From Chloroflexota bacterium (lineage in GTDB: Bacteria > Chloroflexota > Anaerolineae > Aggregatilineales > UBA2796), in assembly GCA_003695215.1 (NCBI GenBank), contig RFIM01000130.1:1-16342 (forward strand): DNA of 16,342 nt, written 5' to 3'. The notes below the pieces were generated by a model. It had not been told where the DNA came from, made no database searches, and worked only from the letters and a program-made list of their open reading frames with translations. Position numbers and translations under genes: made by a program. This document shows, piece by piece, positions 6,351 through 12,707 of the stretch (the stretch's first letter is position 1; each line of letters begins with the position of its first letter).

Positions 6351-8045
6351 ATGAACTTCGACGTCTTCACTATTGCCGCTGTGACGGCTGAGCTGAATGC
6401 AACGCTACAAGACGGCCGTGTTCAGGACGCGCTAGAGCTGGGCGATGATGCCATTGGCCTGGAGATTTACAGCAACCATGCGCGCCATTACCTGTACCTA
6501 AGCGCGCATCCGCAATGGGCGCGCCTGCATTTGGTGCCCGAGCGCTTGCGGCGCGGCGTCGAGACTCCTTCGCCGCTCGGCCTGATGCTGCGCCGCCACT
6601 TGGAAGGCAGCCGTTTTGTAGGCGCAACCCAGCCCGATTGGGAACGCGTCGTCCAGCTCAACTTTGTCAGCAGCCAGGGCGAATTCACGCTGATTGCCGA
6701 GCCAATGGAACGGCGCAGCAACTTGCTGCTGGTACAAAATGGGCAGATTCTGGACTGCATTCGGCGCGTCGGGCCTGGAGAGAACCGCGTGCGCGTCAGC
6801 TTGCCTGCTCATCCCTATGTGCCGCCACCGCCACAAACTTTCAAGTGTCCGCCAACAGCGCTGACGCTGACCTTGCTGGCTGAGCTGCTCGATGCCGATC
6901 GGAGCAAGCTGGCTTGGCGCATTTTGACCGAAAAACTGCTCGGCTTCAGCCCGATGTTGGCCAAAGAAGCCGTCTTCCGCGCCACAGGCAGCCTCGAGAG
7001 CCGCGCTGCAGATTGCAGCCCGCGCGCCCTGCTCACAGAAATTCAAGCGCTGATCGGCGCGCTGATGCAAAAGCAGTTCGCGCCGCATCTGTGTGAGCGC
7101 GATGGACAAGCCATCGCCTACGCCGCCTACCCGATTCTGCACTTGCCCAACGCGCAGCCGCTCGAGCGCATCAGCGACGCCCTGAACGCCTTTTATGGCG
7201 CACCAATCGGCGAGGCTGCTTATGCCAACGCCAAAAAGCCCGTCCAAGCTCAGCTGAGCGAAGCCATTGAGCGCGTCTCGCGCCGTTTGGAAGCCCTCAA
7301 ACGCTCACAGCGCGACCAAGCCGAATGCGAGCGGCTGCGCCAATGCGGCGAGCTGCTCCTTGCCTACCAATATCAAATCGCACGTGGCCAGACGTCTTTC
7401 AGCGCGCAGTACGACTTCGATGCGCCGCCACTCGAGATCGCCCTCGATCCGACGCTGACGCCGCTGGAGAACGCGCAGCGCTACTTTGAGCAGTATGAGA
7501 AGGCCAAGCGCGCCCTTGCCGAGGTGCCCAGCCTGATCGCCGCTGCGGAGCGCGAGCTGGACTTCTTGCGCCAGCTAGAGACCGATCTGGCGCTCGCCGC
7601 CAACTACCCTGAGATCGGCGAAGTGCAGGAGGCACTGCAAGCCAATGGCTATTGGCGCGGCACACCGACAGCGCGCCCGCGCAGCGGCAAATCGGCGCCG
7701 CTCAAGCTCAGCACGCCCGAAGGCTTCGTGATCTGGATTGGGCGCAATGCGCGCCAAAATGACGAGGTGACTTTTAGCAAGGGCAGCCCTGACGACCTGT
7801 GGCTGCATGCCCGTGGCGTGCCTGGCGCGCACGTGATCATCAAGCGCGAGGGACGCACCGTGCCCGACGCAGTCTTGGAGCGCGCTGCCAGCCTCGCAGC
7901 CTACTATAGCGCCGCGCGTCATGAAGCCTATGTGCCAGTGGATGTGACCGAGCGCCGCTATGTGCGCAAGATCAAAGGCGGCCAGCTCGGCATGGTCACG
8001 TATCGCAACGAATCCACCTTGACCGTGCGGCCGCGCCCTGCCTAG
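6351..8045 (+). CDS. rqcH: NFACT-family ribosome quality control protein (RqcH/Rqc2 homologue, FbpA-like)
   Basis: A 564-residue protein with the NFACT architecture. The NFACT-N domain comes first, with DGRVQ at 21-25. A helix-hairpin-helix region follows (SKLAWRILTEKLLGFSPMLAKEA around residue 190). A charged coiled coil lies at about 300-420. The C-terminal NFACT-R domain has GRNARQND, DDLWLHARGVPGAHVII, LAAYYSAARH and VRKIKGGQLGMVTY. In bacteria with this family RqcH binds obstructed large subunits with peptidyl-tRNA and adds C-terminal alanine tails from tRNA-Ala. The DR pair needed in B. subtilis RqcH (D97 R98) corresponds here to E98 R99. The ATG at 6351 begins MNFDVFTIAAV, the normal family start. 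An upstream in-frame extension into rluE was rejected. Its stop overlaps the stop of the opposing UbiA gene. Confidence 0.94.
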   Translation: MNFDVFTIAAVTAELNATLQDGRVQDALELGDDAIGLEIYSNHARHYLYLSAHPQWARLHLVPERLRRGVETPSPLGLMLRRHLEGSRFVGATQPDWERVVQLNFVSSQGEFTLIAEPMERRSNLLLVQNGQILDCIRRVGPGENRVRVSLPAHPYVPPPPQTFKCPPTALTLTLLAELLDADRSKLAWRILTEKLLGFSPMLAKEAVFRATGSLESRAADCSPRALLTEIQALIGALMQKQFAPHLCERDGQAIAYAAYPILHLPNAQPLERISDALNAFYGAPIGEAAYANAKKPVQAQLSEAIERVSRRLEALKRSQRDQAECERLRQCGELLLAYQYQIARGQTSFSAQYDFDAPPLEIALDPTLTPLENAQRYFEQYEKAKRALAEVPSLIAAAERELDFLRQLETDLALAANYPEIGEVQEALQANGYWRGTPTARPRSGKSAPLKLSTPEGFVIWIGRNARQNDEVTFSKGSPDDLWLHARGVPGAHVIIKREGRTVPDAVLERAASLAAYYSAARHEAYVPVDVTERRYVRKIKGGQLGMVTYRNESTLTVRPRPA

Positions 8046-8914
8046 AGATTAGCGACCAGCCAGTAGGCGCACACGCCACCGACGTATAATGCTGCAAGGA
8101 TGCCTACCGTCCAAACCAGGCGCTCGCTGCGCGGCTGAGCGGCGCGCCGCGCAAAGCGATGCCAAACTAGCGGTATGCACACCAAACCAAGCGGATACAA
8201 AAGCAGTGGCACGACGCCGAAGATGACGCCGACCAAGCTCAGCACGACCAACAGCGCTGTGCTGAACTTGAGCATGTAGATCGTCGTGCGCAGACCAACT
8301 TGTGTCGTGAAATTGCGATCAGTGCGCCGATCAACCTTGTAGTCACGCGCTTGCTGCTCCAGCTGCGCCGAGAGCGAGCTGAGGAAGAAGAGCGTCAGCA
8401 GCAGATAATCTATCGGCTGCCAGGCTACGCCAGTCAGGTATAGGCACAGCAAGTAAGGAAAAGTCTGCACGAAGAGCGCGTGCATGATCAGATCGAACAG
8501 CGGTCGGCTCTTCAGGCGCAGCGGCGGCGCCGAATATGCCCAGACTGCCAGCAGCGCGATGCCGATCAGGAGCAGGCCGCGCGCGCCAAATTGCAAAAAC
8601 GCTAGCGCAGCAACGCTCAAGGCGAATGGCGCAGCAATATACCAATAGCGTAAACTGCCTTGCCTTGTGAAAAAATTGCGCCGCCGCTTTTTAGCGTCCT
8701 GTGCATCATAGGGCGCATCGCACAGATCGTTATAGGCGAAAGCCAGCCATGCGATGAGCGCCATGCCAATCAGCAGAAAAAACGTCTGCAGATTGAGCGC
8801 ATCGTGCAGCACAAGGCACAACGCGCCGATCACAAACGTCAGCAGCACAGCGTCAAGATGATTGATGAATAATGCCCTCAGATGTGCTGGATGAACGGAC
8901 TCTGCGGAAACCAT
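8042..8914 (-). CDS. UbiA-family membrane prenyltransferase
   Basis: A 290-residue polytopic membrane protein with about eight or nine hydrophobic helices. The first Asp-rich motif is N62-D63-L-C-D66-A-P-Y-D70. The second is D191-Y-K-V-D195, after an SAQLEQQARD helix. These bind the Mg-diphosphate of an isoprenyl donor in UbiA enzymes. YSAPPLRLKSRP at 127-138 is also typical. The aromatic or lipid acceptor cannot be read from the sequence; quinone, chlorophyll/heme or lipid-linked sugar pathways are all possible, and no pathway neighbours help. The start is uncertain. ATG 8914 lies 11 bases after AGGAG (8930-8926). GTG 8920 would have better spacing at five bases. ATG 8953 lacks a good ribosome binding site. 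It is convergent with rqcH and the stops overlap. Confidence 0.9.
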   Translation of the reverse strand: MVSAESVHPAHLRALFINHLDAVLLTFVIGALCLVLHDALNLQTFFLLIGMALIAWLAFAYNDLCDAPYDAQDAKKRRRNFFTRQGSLRYWYIAAPFALSVAALAFLQFGARGLLLIGIALLAVWAYSAPPLRLKSRPLFDLIMHALFVQTFPYLLCLYLTGVAWQPIDYLLLTLFFLSSLSAQLEQQARDYKVDRRTDRNFTTQVGLRTTIYMLKFSTALLVVLSLVGVIFGVVPLLLYPLGLVCIPLVWHRFARRAAQPRSERLVWTVGILAALYVGGVCAYWLVANL

Positions 8915-9082
8915 CGCCACACATTCTCCTGAGCTTACTTGGATGAACATCAAGTCTTTTCAAGCCGCGCATGCGCAGCGCTGAGTCAGCAACCACAGAC
9001 ACGAAGCGCGCTGATCAGGTTCAGAGGAATTGCTTGTGGGATGAGAGCATAGGGAATCATTGCTACAGGCTAGCATAGCACG

Positions 9083-9128
9083 ACAAAAGGCTGAGCTTGA
9101 TTCACAAAAGATCACCATGCTCAGCCTT
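9083..9128 (-). terminator. Rho-independent terminator after rpmF
   Basis: On the minus strand AAGGCTGAGC (9128-9119) and GCTCAGCCTT (9096-9087) form a perfect 10-base stem. The loop is 22 bases and TTTTGT follows. It starts about 32 bases after the rpmF stop. The loop is long and the T-run short, so efficiency may be moderate. Confidence 0.72.
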
Positions 9129-9159
9129 CGAATAGCATGTAGGGCGCTTGCGACGAGAC

Positions 9160-9357
9160 TCAGCTTTCCTTCTTATCTTTATCAAGGCTAAGCACTTGCT
9201 CGCCGCCATAATAGCCACAACTTGCGCAGACGCGATGAGCGATTTTGGGCTCACCGCAGTTGCTGCAGGTCACCAGGTGTGGCAGAGTCAGCTTGTCGTG
9301 ATTGCGGCGCGTGCGTTTGCGCGTCTTTGAGAGCTTTCGCTTTGGCAGCGGTCCCAC
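9160..9357 (-). CDS. rpmF: 50S ribosomal protein L32
   Basis: A 65-residue ribosomal protein. The basic N-terminus GPLPKRKLSKTRKRTRRNH matches L32. A zinc ribbon of four cysteines follows: CSNC at 31-34 and CASC at 44-47, with CGYYGG after it. This makes it the zinc-binding (C+) form. The start is a GTG at 9357, supported by AAGGAG six bases upstream; no ATG is available before the conserved region. It has its own consensus promoter. In many bacteria rpmF follows a yceD/DUF177 gene, but here the upstream gene is an unrelated membrane protein. Confidence 0.97.
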   Translation of the reverse strand: MGPLPKRKLSKTRKRTRRNHDKLTLPHLVTCSNCGEPKIAHRVCASCGYYGGEQVLSLDKDKKES

Positions 9358-9411
9358 TGTCGACTCCTTCTCAAGTCAAATGCGCTTGCAGCGCATGGCG
9401 TACGCGAGCGC

Positions 9412-9439
9412 ATTATAGCAGGCTCCAGGGCGCTGTCAA
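9412..9439 (-). promoter_or_regulatory. Consensus sigma-70-type promoter of rpmF
   Basis: TTGACA (9439-9434), a 16-base spacer and TATAAT (9417-9412) on the minus strand, both hexamers perfect. The -35 box lies 9 bases beyond the stop of the membrane protein gene. Downstream, TGCGC/GCGCA (9395-9381) can form a short hairpin in the 5' untranslated region. Confidence 0.9.
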
Positions 9440-9448
9440 CGTTCAGCC

Positions 9449-9874
9449 TCAGCCGAAGGCGCCGATCAAGGCCAGGAACACAGCGCCGCCGATCAACAAA
9501 AAGACCGCTACGCCGATCACTAGGCGTGGGCTGCGCACCAGCACACTGCCGAGCGTGCGCGGCTTCGCAGGATCGAGCGAGAACTCAAGCGGTTGTTTTT
9601 CTCCAGTGCGTGCACGCACCACTTGGCGGTTGCCCCACCACATGATGAAAGTCAGGAAGGCGGCAAAAGTGACCAGCGGGCCGAGTGTCACGAACACAAT
9701 CCAGATCAGCAGCCAAACGCCCTGCTCCGAAGTCATGGCCAGCGCTGAGGCGTTCGGATTCGCCGTCTGTGGGCGCACGCCCGGCAACTGGCCACTTTGC
9801 CCAACGGCGCTCAGCACCACGCCCAGCCCAATGATGATCGCCAACAAGACTCCAAGCGAAATAAACCGTTTCAA
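9449..9874 (-). CDS. Small three-helix membrane protein of unknown function
   Basis: A 141-residue protein I do not recognise. Hydrophobic helices lie at about 4-24, 52-79 and 113-139. A Gln/Asn/Pro-rich loop joins the first two and a charged segment with RARTGEKQPLEF joins the last two. The first helix could act as a signal anchor. The start is TTG at 9874, with AGGAGA about eight bases upstream and no earlier plausible ATG. It has its own promoter and sits directly upstream of rpmF on the same strand, so read-through into rpmF is possible. No catalytic motif is visible. Confidence 0.75.
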   Translation of the reverse strand: MKRFISLGVLLAIIIGLGVVLSAVGQSGQLPGVRPQTANPNASALAMTSEQGVWLLIWIVFVTLGPLVTFAAFLTFIMWWGNRQVVRARTGEKQPLEFSLDPAKPRTLGSVLVRSPRLVIGVAVFLLIGGAVFLALIGAFG

Positions 9875-9928
9875 CGAACTTTCTCCTGCCAGAAGCTGTG
9901 CTATTCTCTGAAATCAAGCCGCGCTTAA

Positions 9929-9957
9929 ATTGTAATCGCCTTCACAAATCTGCGCAA
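9929..9957 (-). promoter_or_regulatory. Probable promoter of the small membrane protein gene
   Basis: TTGCGC (9957-9952), a 17-base spacer and TACAAT (9934-9929) on the minus strand, about 55 bases before the TTG start codon. Confidence 0.65.
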
Positions 9958-10040
9958 CGCCGAGATGCTGCCAGAGCCGCTTTCTACGTCTGCAGAGGCC
10001 TCAGCCAAACTGGCGCTAGCTGAGATCGCCACACATCGTC

Positions 10041-10046
10041 TACAAT
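10041..10046 (+). promoter_or_regulatory. Possible -10 box of proS
   Basis: TACAAT lies 45 bases before the proS start codon. No good -35 hexamer is found 16-18 bases upstream, so this is only a weak promoter call. Confidence 0.4.
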
Positions 10047-10091
10047 AACCTAAGTGAGACCTACCCAAACAGACGCTCTCAGGAGACCTGC

Positions 10092-11534
10092 ATGTCATCT
10101 CAAGTCATTACGCCGCGCAGCGAAGACTACTCGCGCTGGTATACCGATGTGGTGCAGCGCACTGACCTTGCCGACTATGCGCCTGTGCGCGGCTGCATGA
10201 TCATCAAGCCCTATGGCTACGCGCTGTGGGAGAATATCCAGCAAGCGCTCGATACGCGCTTCAAAGCCACAGGCCATCAAAATGCCTACTTCCCGCTCTT
10301 CATCCCCGAGAGCTTTCTGACCAAAGAGAAAGAGCATGTCGAAGGCTTTAGCCCTGAGCTGGCTGTAGTGACCATTGGTGGCGGCGAGGAGCTGCAAGAG
10401 CGCCTTGTGGTGCGCCCAACCTCAGAGACGATCATCGGCTACAGCATGGCGAAGTGGATTCAAAGCTACCGCGACCTGCCCTTACTGCTCAACCAATGGG
10501 CGAACGTCGTCCGCTGGGAGATGCGCACGCGCTTGTTCCTGCGCACTATGGAATTCCTGTGGCAGGAAGGTCACACTGCCCACGCTACCCACGACGAAGC
10601 TGAGGCAGAGACGCTGCGCATGCTGGATATCTACCACGATGTCTATTTGAACGAAGCGGCCATTCCTGGCATCAAAGGGCGCAAGAGCAATCAGGAGAAA
10701 TTCGCGGGCGCGCTGCGCAGCTACAGCATCGAGGCGATGATGGGCGATAAACGCGCTTTGCAAGCTTGCACCAGCCACAATCTCGGTCAGAACTTCGCCC
10801 GCGCTTTCGAAATCCAGTACACTGACGAAAATAACGTGCTGCAATACGTCTGGACGACTTCCTGGGGCCTTTCTACGCGCATGGTCGGCGCGGTGATCAT
10901 GGTGCATGGTGATGATCAAGGCTTGCGCTTACCACCGCGCCTCGCGCCGATTCAAGTAGTGATCGTGCCTATTGGCAAGAATGATGAAGAGCGCGCGCCC
11001 GTCATGGCTGTGGCTGAGGCGCTCTTTGCGGAGCTGAAGGCGAACGGCATTCGCACCAAGCTGGATACGCGCTTTGAACTCTCGCCAGGCTTCAAATACA
11101 ACGATTGGGAGATGCGCGGCGTGCCCGTGCGCCTTGAGATCGGGCCTAAGGACGTCCAGAATGGCACAGTTGCCATAGCACGCCGCGATGTGCCAGGCAA
11201 AACAGGCAAGCAGTTCGTGCCACGCGAAGGCGCCTTGGACTTCATCAAAAAGCTGCTGGATGATATCCAGCGCAACCTACTGGAGCAGGCGACCGCCTTC
11301 CGCGATGCCAACATCCATGAAGTGGCTGATGACTACGGTAAGTTCTGCGAGATTTTGAAGGACGGCTGGGCGTACACGTGGTTTTGTGGCGGTGCCGCCT
11401 GTGAGGCCAAGATCAAAGAGGATAATCAAGCAAGCTCGCGCAACTTCCCGCTGGATCAGGAACGCGGCAAGGGCAAGTGCATCGTCTGTGGTGCCGAATG
11501 CACTGAGCGTGCGCTCTTTGCCAAAGCCTATTGA
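10092..11534 (+). CDS. proS: Prolyl-tRNA synthetase, archaeal/eukaryotic type (ProS type 3)
   Basis: A class II aminoacyl-tRNA synthetase that charges tRNA-Pro. It has 480 residues and no INS editing insertion, so it is the short archaeal/eukaryotic-type enzyme also found in some bacteria. Landmarks are VRPTSE at 107-112, motif 2 with RWEMRTRLFLRTMEFLWQEG at 141-160, and motif 3 with GLSTRMVGAVIMVHGDDQGL at 259-278. The anticodon-binding domain starts near PIQVVIVPIG at 286. The C-terminal zinc-type domain has C432, C437, C463 and C466, and the protein ends in the tyrosine (Y480) usual for this type. The ATG at 10092 has AGGAG six bases upstream. It appears to be a single-gene unit ending at a large palindrome. 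Confidence 0.98.
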   Translation: MSSQVITPRSEDYSRWYTDVVQRTDLADYAPVRGCMIIKPYGYALWENIQQALDTRFKATGHQNAYFPLFIPESFLTKEKEHVEGFSPELAVVTIGGGEELQERLVVRPTSETIIGYSMAKWIQSYRDLPLLLNQWANVVRWEMRTRLFLRTMEFLWQEGHTAHATHDEAEAETLRMLDIYHDVYLNEAAIPGIKGRKSNQEKFAGALRSYSIEAMMGDKRALQACTSHNLGQNFARAFEIQYTDENNVLQYVWTTSWGLSTRMVGAVIMVHGDDQGLRLPPRLAPIQVVIVPIGKNDEERAPVMAVAEALFAELKANGIRTKLDTRFELSPGFKYNDWEMRGVPVRLEIGPKDVQNGTVAIARRDVPGKTGKQFVPREGALDFIKKLLDDIQRNLLEQATAFRDANIHEVADDYGKFCEILKDGWAYTWFCGGAACEAKIKEDNQASSRNFPLDQERGKGKCIVCGAECTERALFAKAY

Positions 11535-11541
11535 GCGCCTT

Positions 11542-11567
11542 TGCCTCACTGTGAGCACAGTGAGGCA
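11542..11567. terminator. 26-base palindrome between convergent proS and ROK kinase, likely bidirectional terminator
   Basis: TGCCTCACTGTG (11542-11553) and CACAGTGAGGCA (11556-11567) are perfect 12-base inverted repeats around two central bases. Outer bases GAGC (11533-11536) and GCTC (11572-11575) could extend the pairing. It lies exactly between two convergent genes. Neither side has a strong T-run, so the terminator role is likely but not certain. Confidence 0.6.
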
Positions 11568-11573
11568 CTTGGC

Positions 11574-12545
11574 TCATTTACCGCTGCGCATGGCCAGCGC
11601 CGCTGCACCGATCAGGCTGACGTCCTCGCCTAAAATTGGTGGCACGATCTGCAGCTGCCAATCGCCATACTGATAGTAGGATTCGTCCAGCACGTTCGCC
11701 TTGATGGCTTCCCAAGCAGGCGTCAGCAGCAGATCAGCGGCGCCTTCAGCCACACCGCCGCCTACGATGATGATCTCAGGATTGAACAAGTGCAGCAGGC
11801 TGACAATGCCTAAGCCGATCAGCGTGCCCGCGCGCCGCAGCAACTCCAAGCCGAGCGCATCACCTGTGCGCGCCGCCTCGACCACGTGCCGCGTCTCAAT
11901 TTGGCGGATATCGCCGCCTGCCAGCGCCAAAATCGCTGATTGGCGCCCGCCTACAATGGCCACTTGCGCCTGACGCGCAATGGCGCCACCTTGCGCTTCC
12001 TTCTCGAGCGTTGTGGCACGCATTTGCCCGCACTCGTAGATCATCATCGCCAAATGACCGCCCTCAGCGCCAAAGCCGCGCCAACCGACGATCGGCGTCC
12101 CATCCACAATGATGCCCGCGCCGATGCCCGTGCTGATCGTCAGATAGATCACGTGCTGGAAGCCCTTGCCCGCGCCGCGTTCGTATTCAGCCAACGCCGC
12201 CAAGTTGGCGTCGTTGCCCAAGTACACAGGCACGCCCAGCGCTTCCTCAAGACGCCGCTTGAGCGGCACGTCGTGCCAGCCCGCCAAATTCGGCGGCCGC
12301 GTGATGACGCCCGTCTTCAGGTCAATCGGGCCCGGCGCCGAGACGCCGACCGCCGCTACTTCCTCAGCTTGCTCTGGCCAGACAGCGCGCGCCTGCTCAA
12401 CGATGCGCCCAATGACCGCCTCAACGCCTTCCTCATCCCGCGTGAGCGTCTCTGTGCGCGCCAAGCGCTCTAAATTGGCATTGAATCTGCCCGCCCGAAT
12501 ACGCGTGCCGCCTAGGTCGATGCCGATGTACACTCTCTCTGCCAT
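11574..12545 (-). CDS. ROK-family sugar kinase (glucokinase-like)
   Basis: A 323-residue ROK protein, expected to phosphorylate a hexose such as glucose with ATP. The phosphate loop IGIDLGGTRIRAG is at 7-19, SAPGPIDLKTG at 69-79, and the catalytic aspartate D112 lies in GNDANLAALAEY. The second nucleotide motif LTISTGIGAGII is at 135-146, and the family Glu/His segment is AEGGH at 160-164. The usual cysteine zinc motif (CxCGxxGCxE) after this histidine is not there. Only C172-G173 remains before LEKEAQGGAIARQA, which aligns with the segment after the missing motif. There is no N-terminal helix-turn-helix, so it is an enzyme-type rather than repressor-type ROK protein. Substrate is unproven. 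The ATG at 12545 has AAAGG nine bases upstream. Confidence 0.92.
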   Translation of the reverse strand: MAERVYIGIDLGGTRIRAGRFNANLERLARTETLTRDEEGVEAVIGRIVEQARAVWPEQAEEVAAVGVSAPGPIDLKTGVITRPPNLAGWHDVPLKRRLEEALGVPVYLGNDANLAALAEYERGAGKGFQHVIYLTISTGIGAGIIVDGTPIVGWRGFGAEGGHLAMMIYECGQMRATTLEKEAQGGAIARQAQVAIVGGRQSAILALAGGDIRQIETRHVVEAARTGDALGLELLRRAGTLIGLGIVSLLHLFNPEIIIVGGGVAEGAADLLLTPAWEAIKANVLDESYYQYGDWQLQIVPPILGEDVSLIGAAALAMRSGK

Positions 12546-12587
12546 GTTGCCATGCCTTTCAAAAGCGCTATAAGTGCCACGCGCCGA

Positions 12588-12616
12588 ATCTTATCGCTGA
12601 GCGCAGGCTGAGACAA
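12588..12616 (-). promoter_or_regulatory. Probable promoter of the ROK kinase gene
   Basis: TTGTCT (12616-12611), a 17-base spacer and TAAGAT (12593-12588) on the minus strand, 42 bases before the ATG. Confidence 0.65.
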
Positions 12617-12620
12617 CTCG

Positions 12621-12664
12621 GGCAGCTTCTGCCTGTGGCACTGAGCGCCGAGAGGCGCTACACT
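12621..12664 (+). promoter_or_regulatory. Candidate promoter with two short hairpins upstream of the STAND ATPase gene
   Basis: A weak promoter TGGCAC (12636-12641), 17-base spacer, TACACT (12659-12664) can be drawn. The inverted repeat AGCGCC-GAGA-GGCGCT (12644-12659) fills the spacer. A second one, GGCAG-CTT-CTGCC (12621-12633), lies just upstream. They could be operator sites. The -35 match is poor. Confidence 0.35.
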
Positions 12665-12707
12665 TAGCGCAGCAACCCGAAGCGCTCGGTTGCTGGATGG
12701 AGTGACT

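Noticed and set aside
6498..7247. 249-codon open frame on the minus strand inside rqcH
   Set aside because: It lies entirely antisense to a conserved NFACT protein. Its low-complexity His/Gln/Ala/Arg composition is typical of shadow frames in GC-rich DNA.
8915..9082. Short palindromes (such as GCGCATGCGC near 8967) upstream of the UbiA gene
   Set aside because: GCGC-type words are very common throughout this DNA. No convincing promoter or structure emerged, and nothing else is seen in this gap.
9222..9911. 229-codon plus-strand frame across rpmF and the membrane protein gene
   Set aside because: It is antisense to L32 and to a gene with promoter and ribosome binding site, and it shows no family features.
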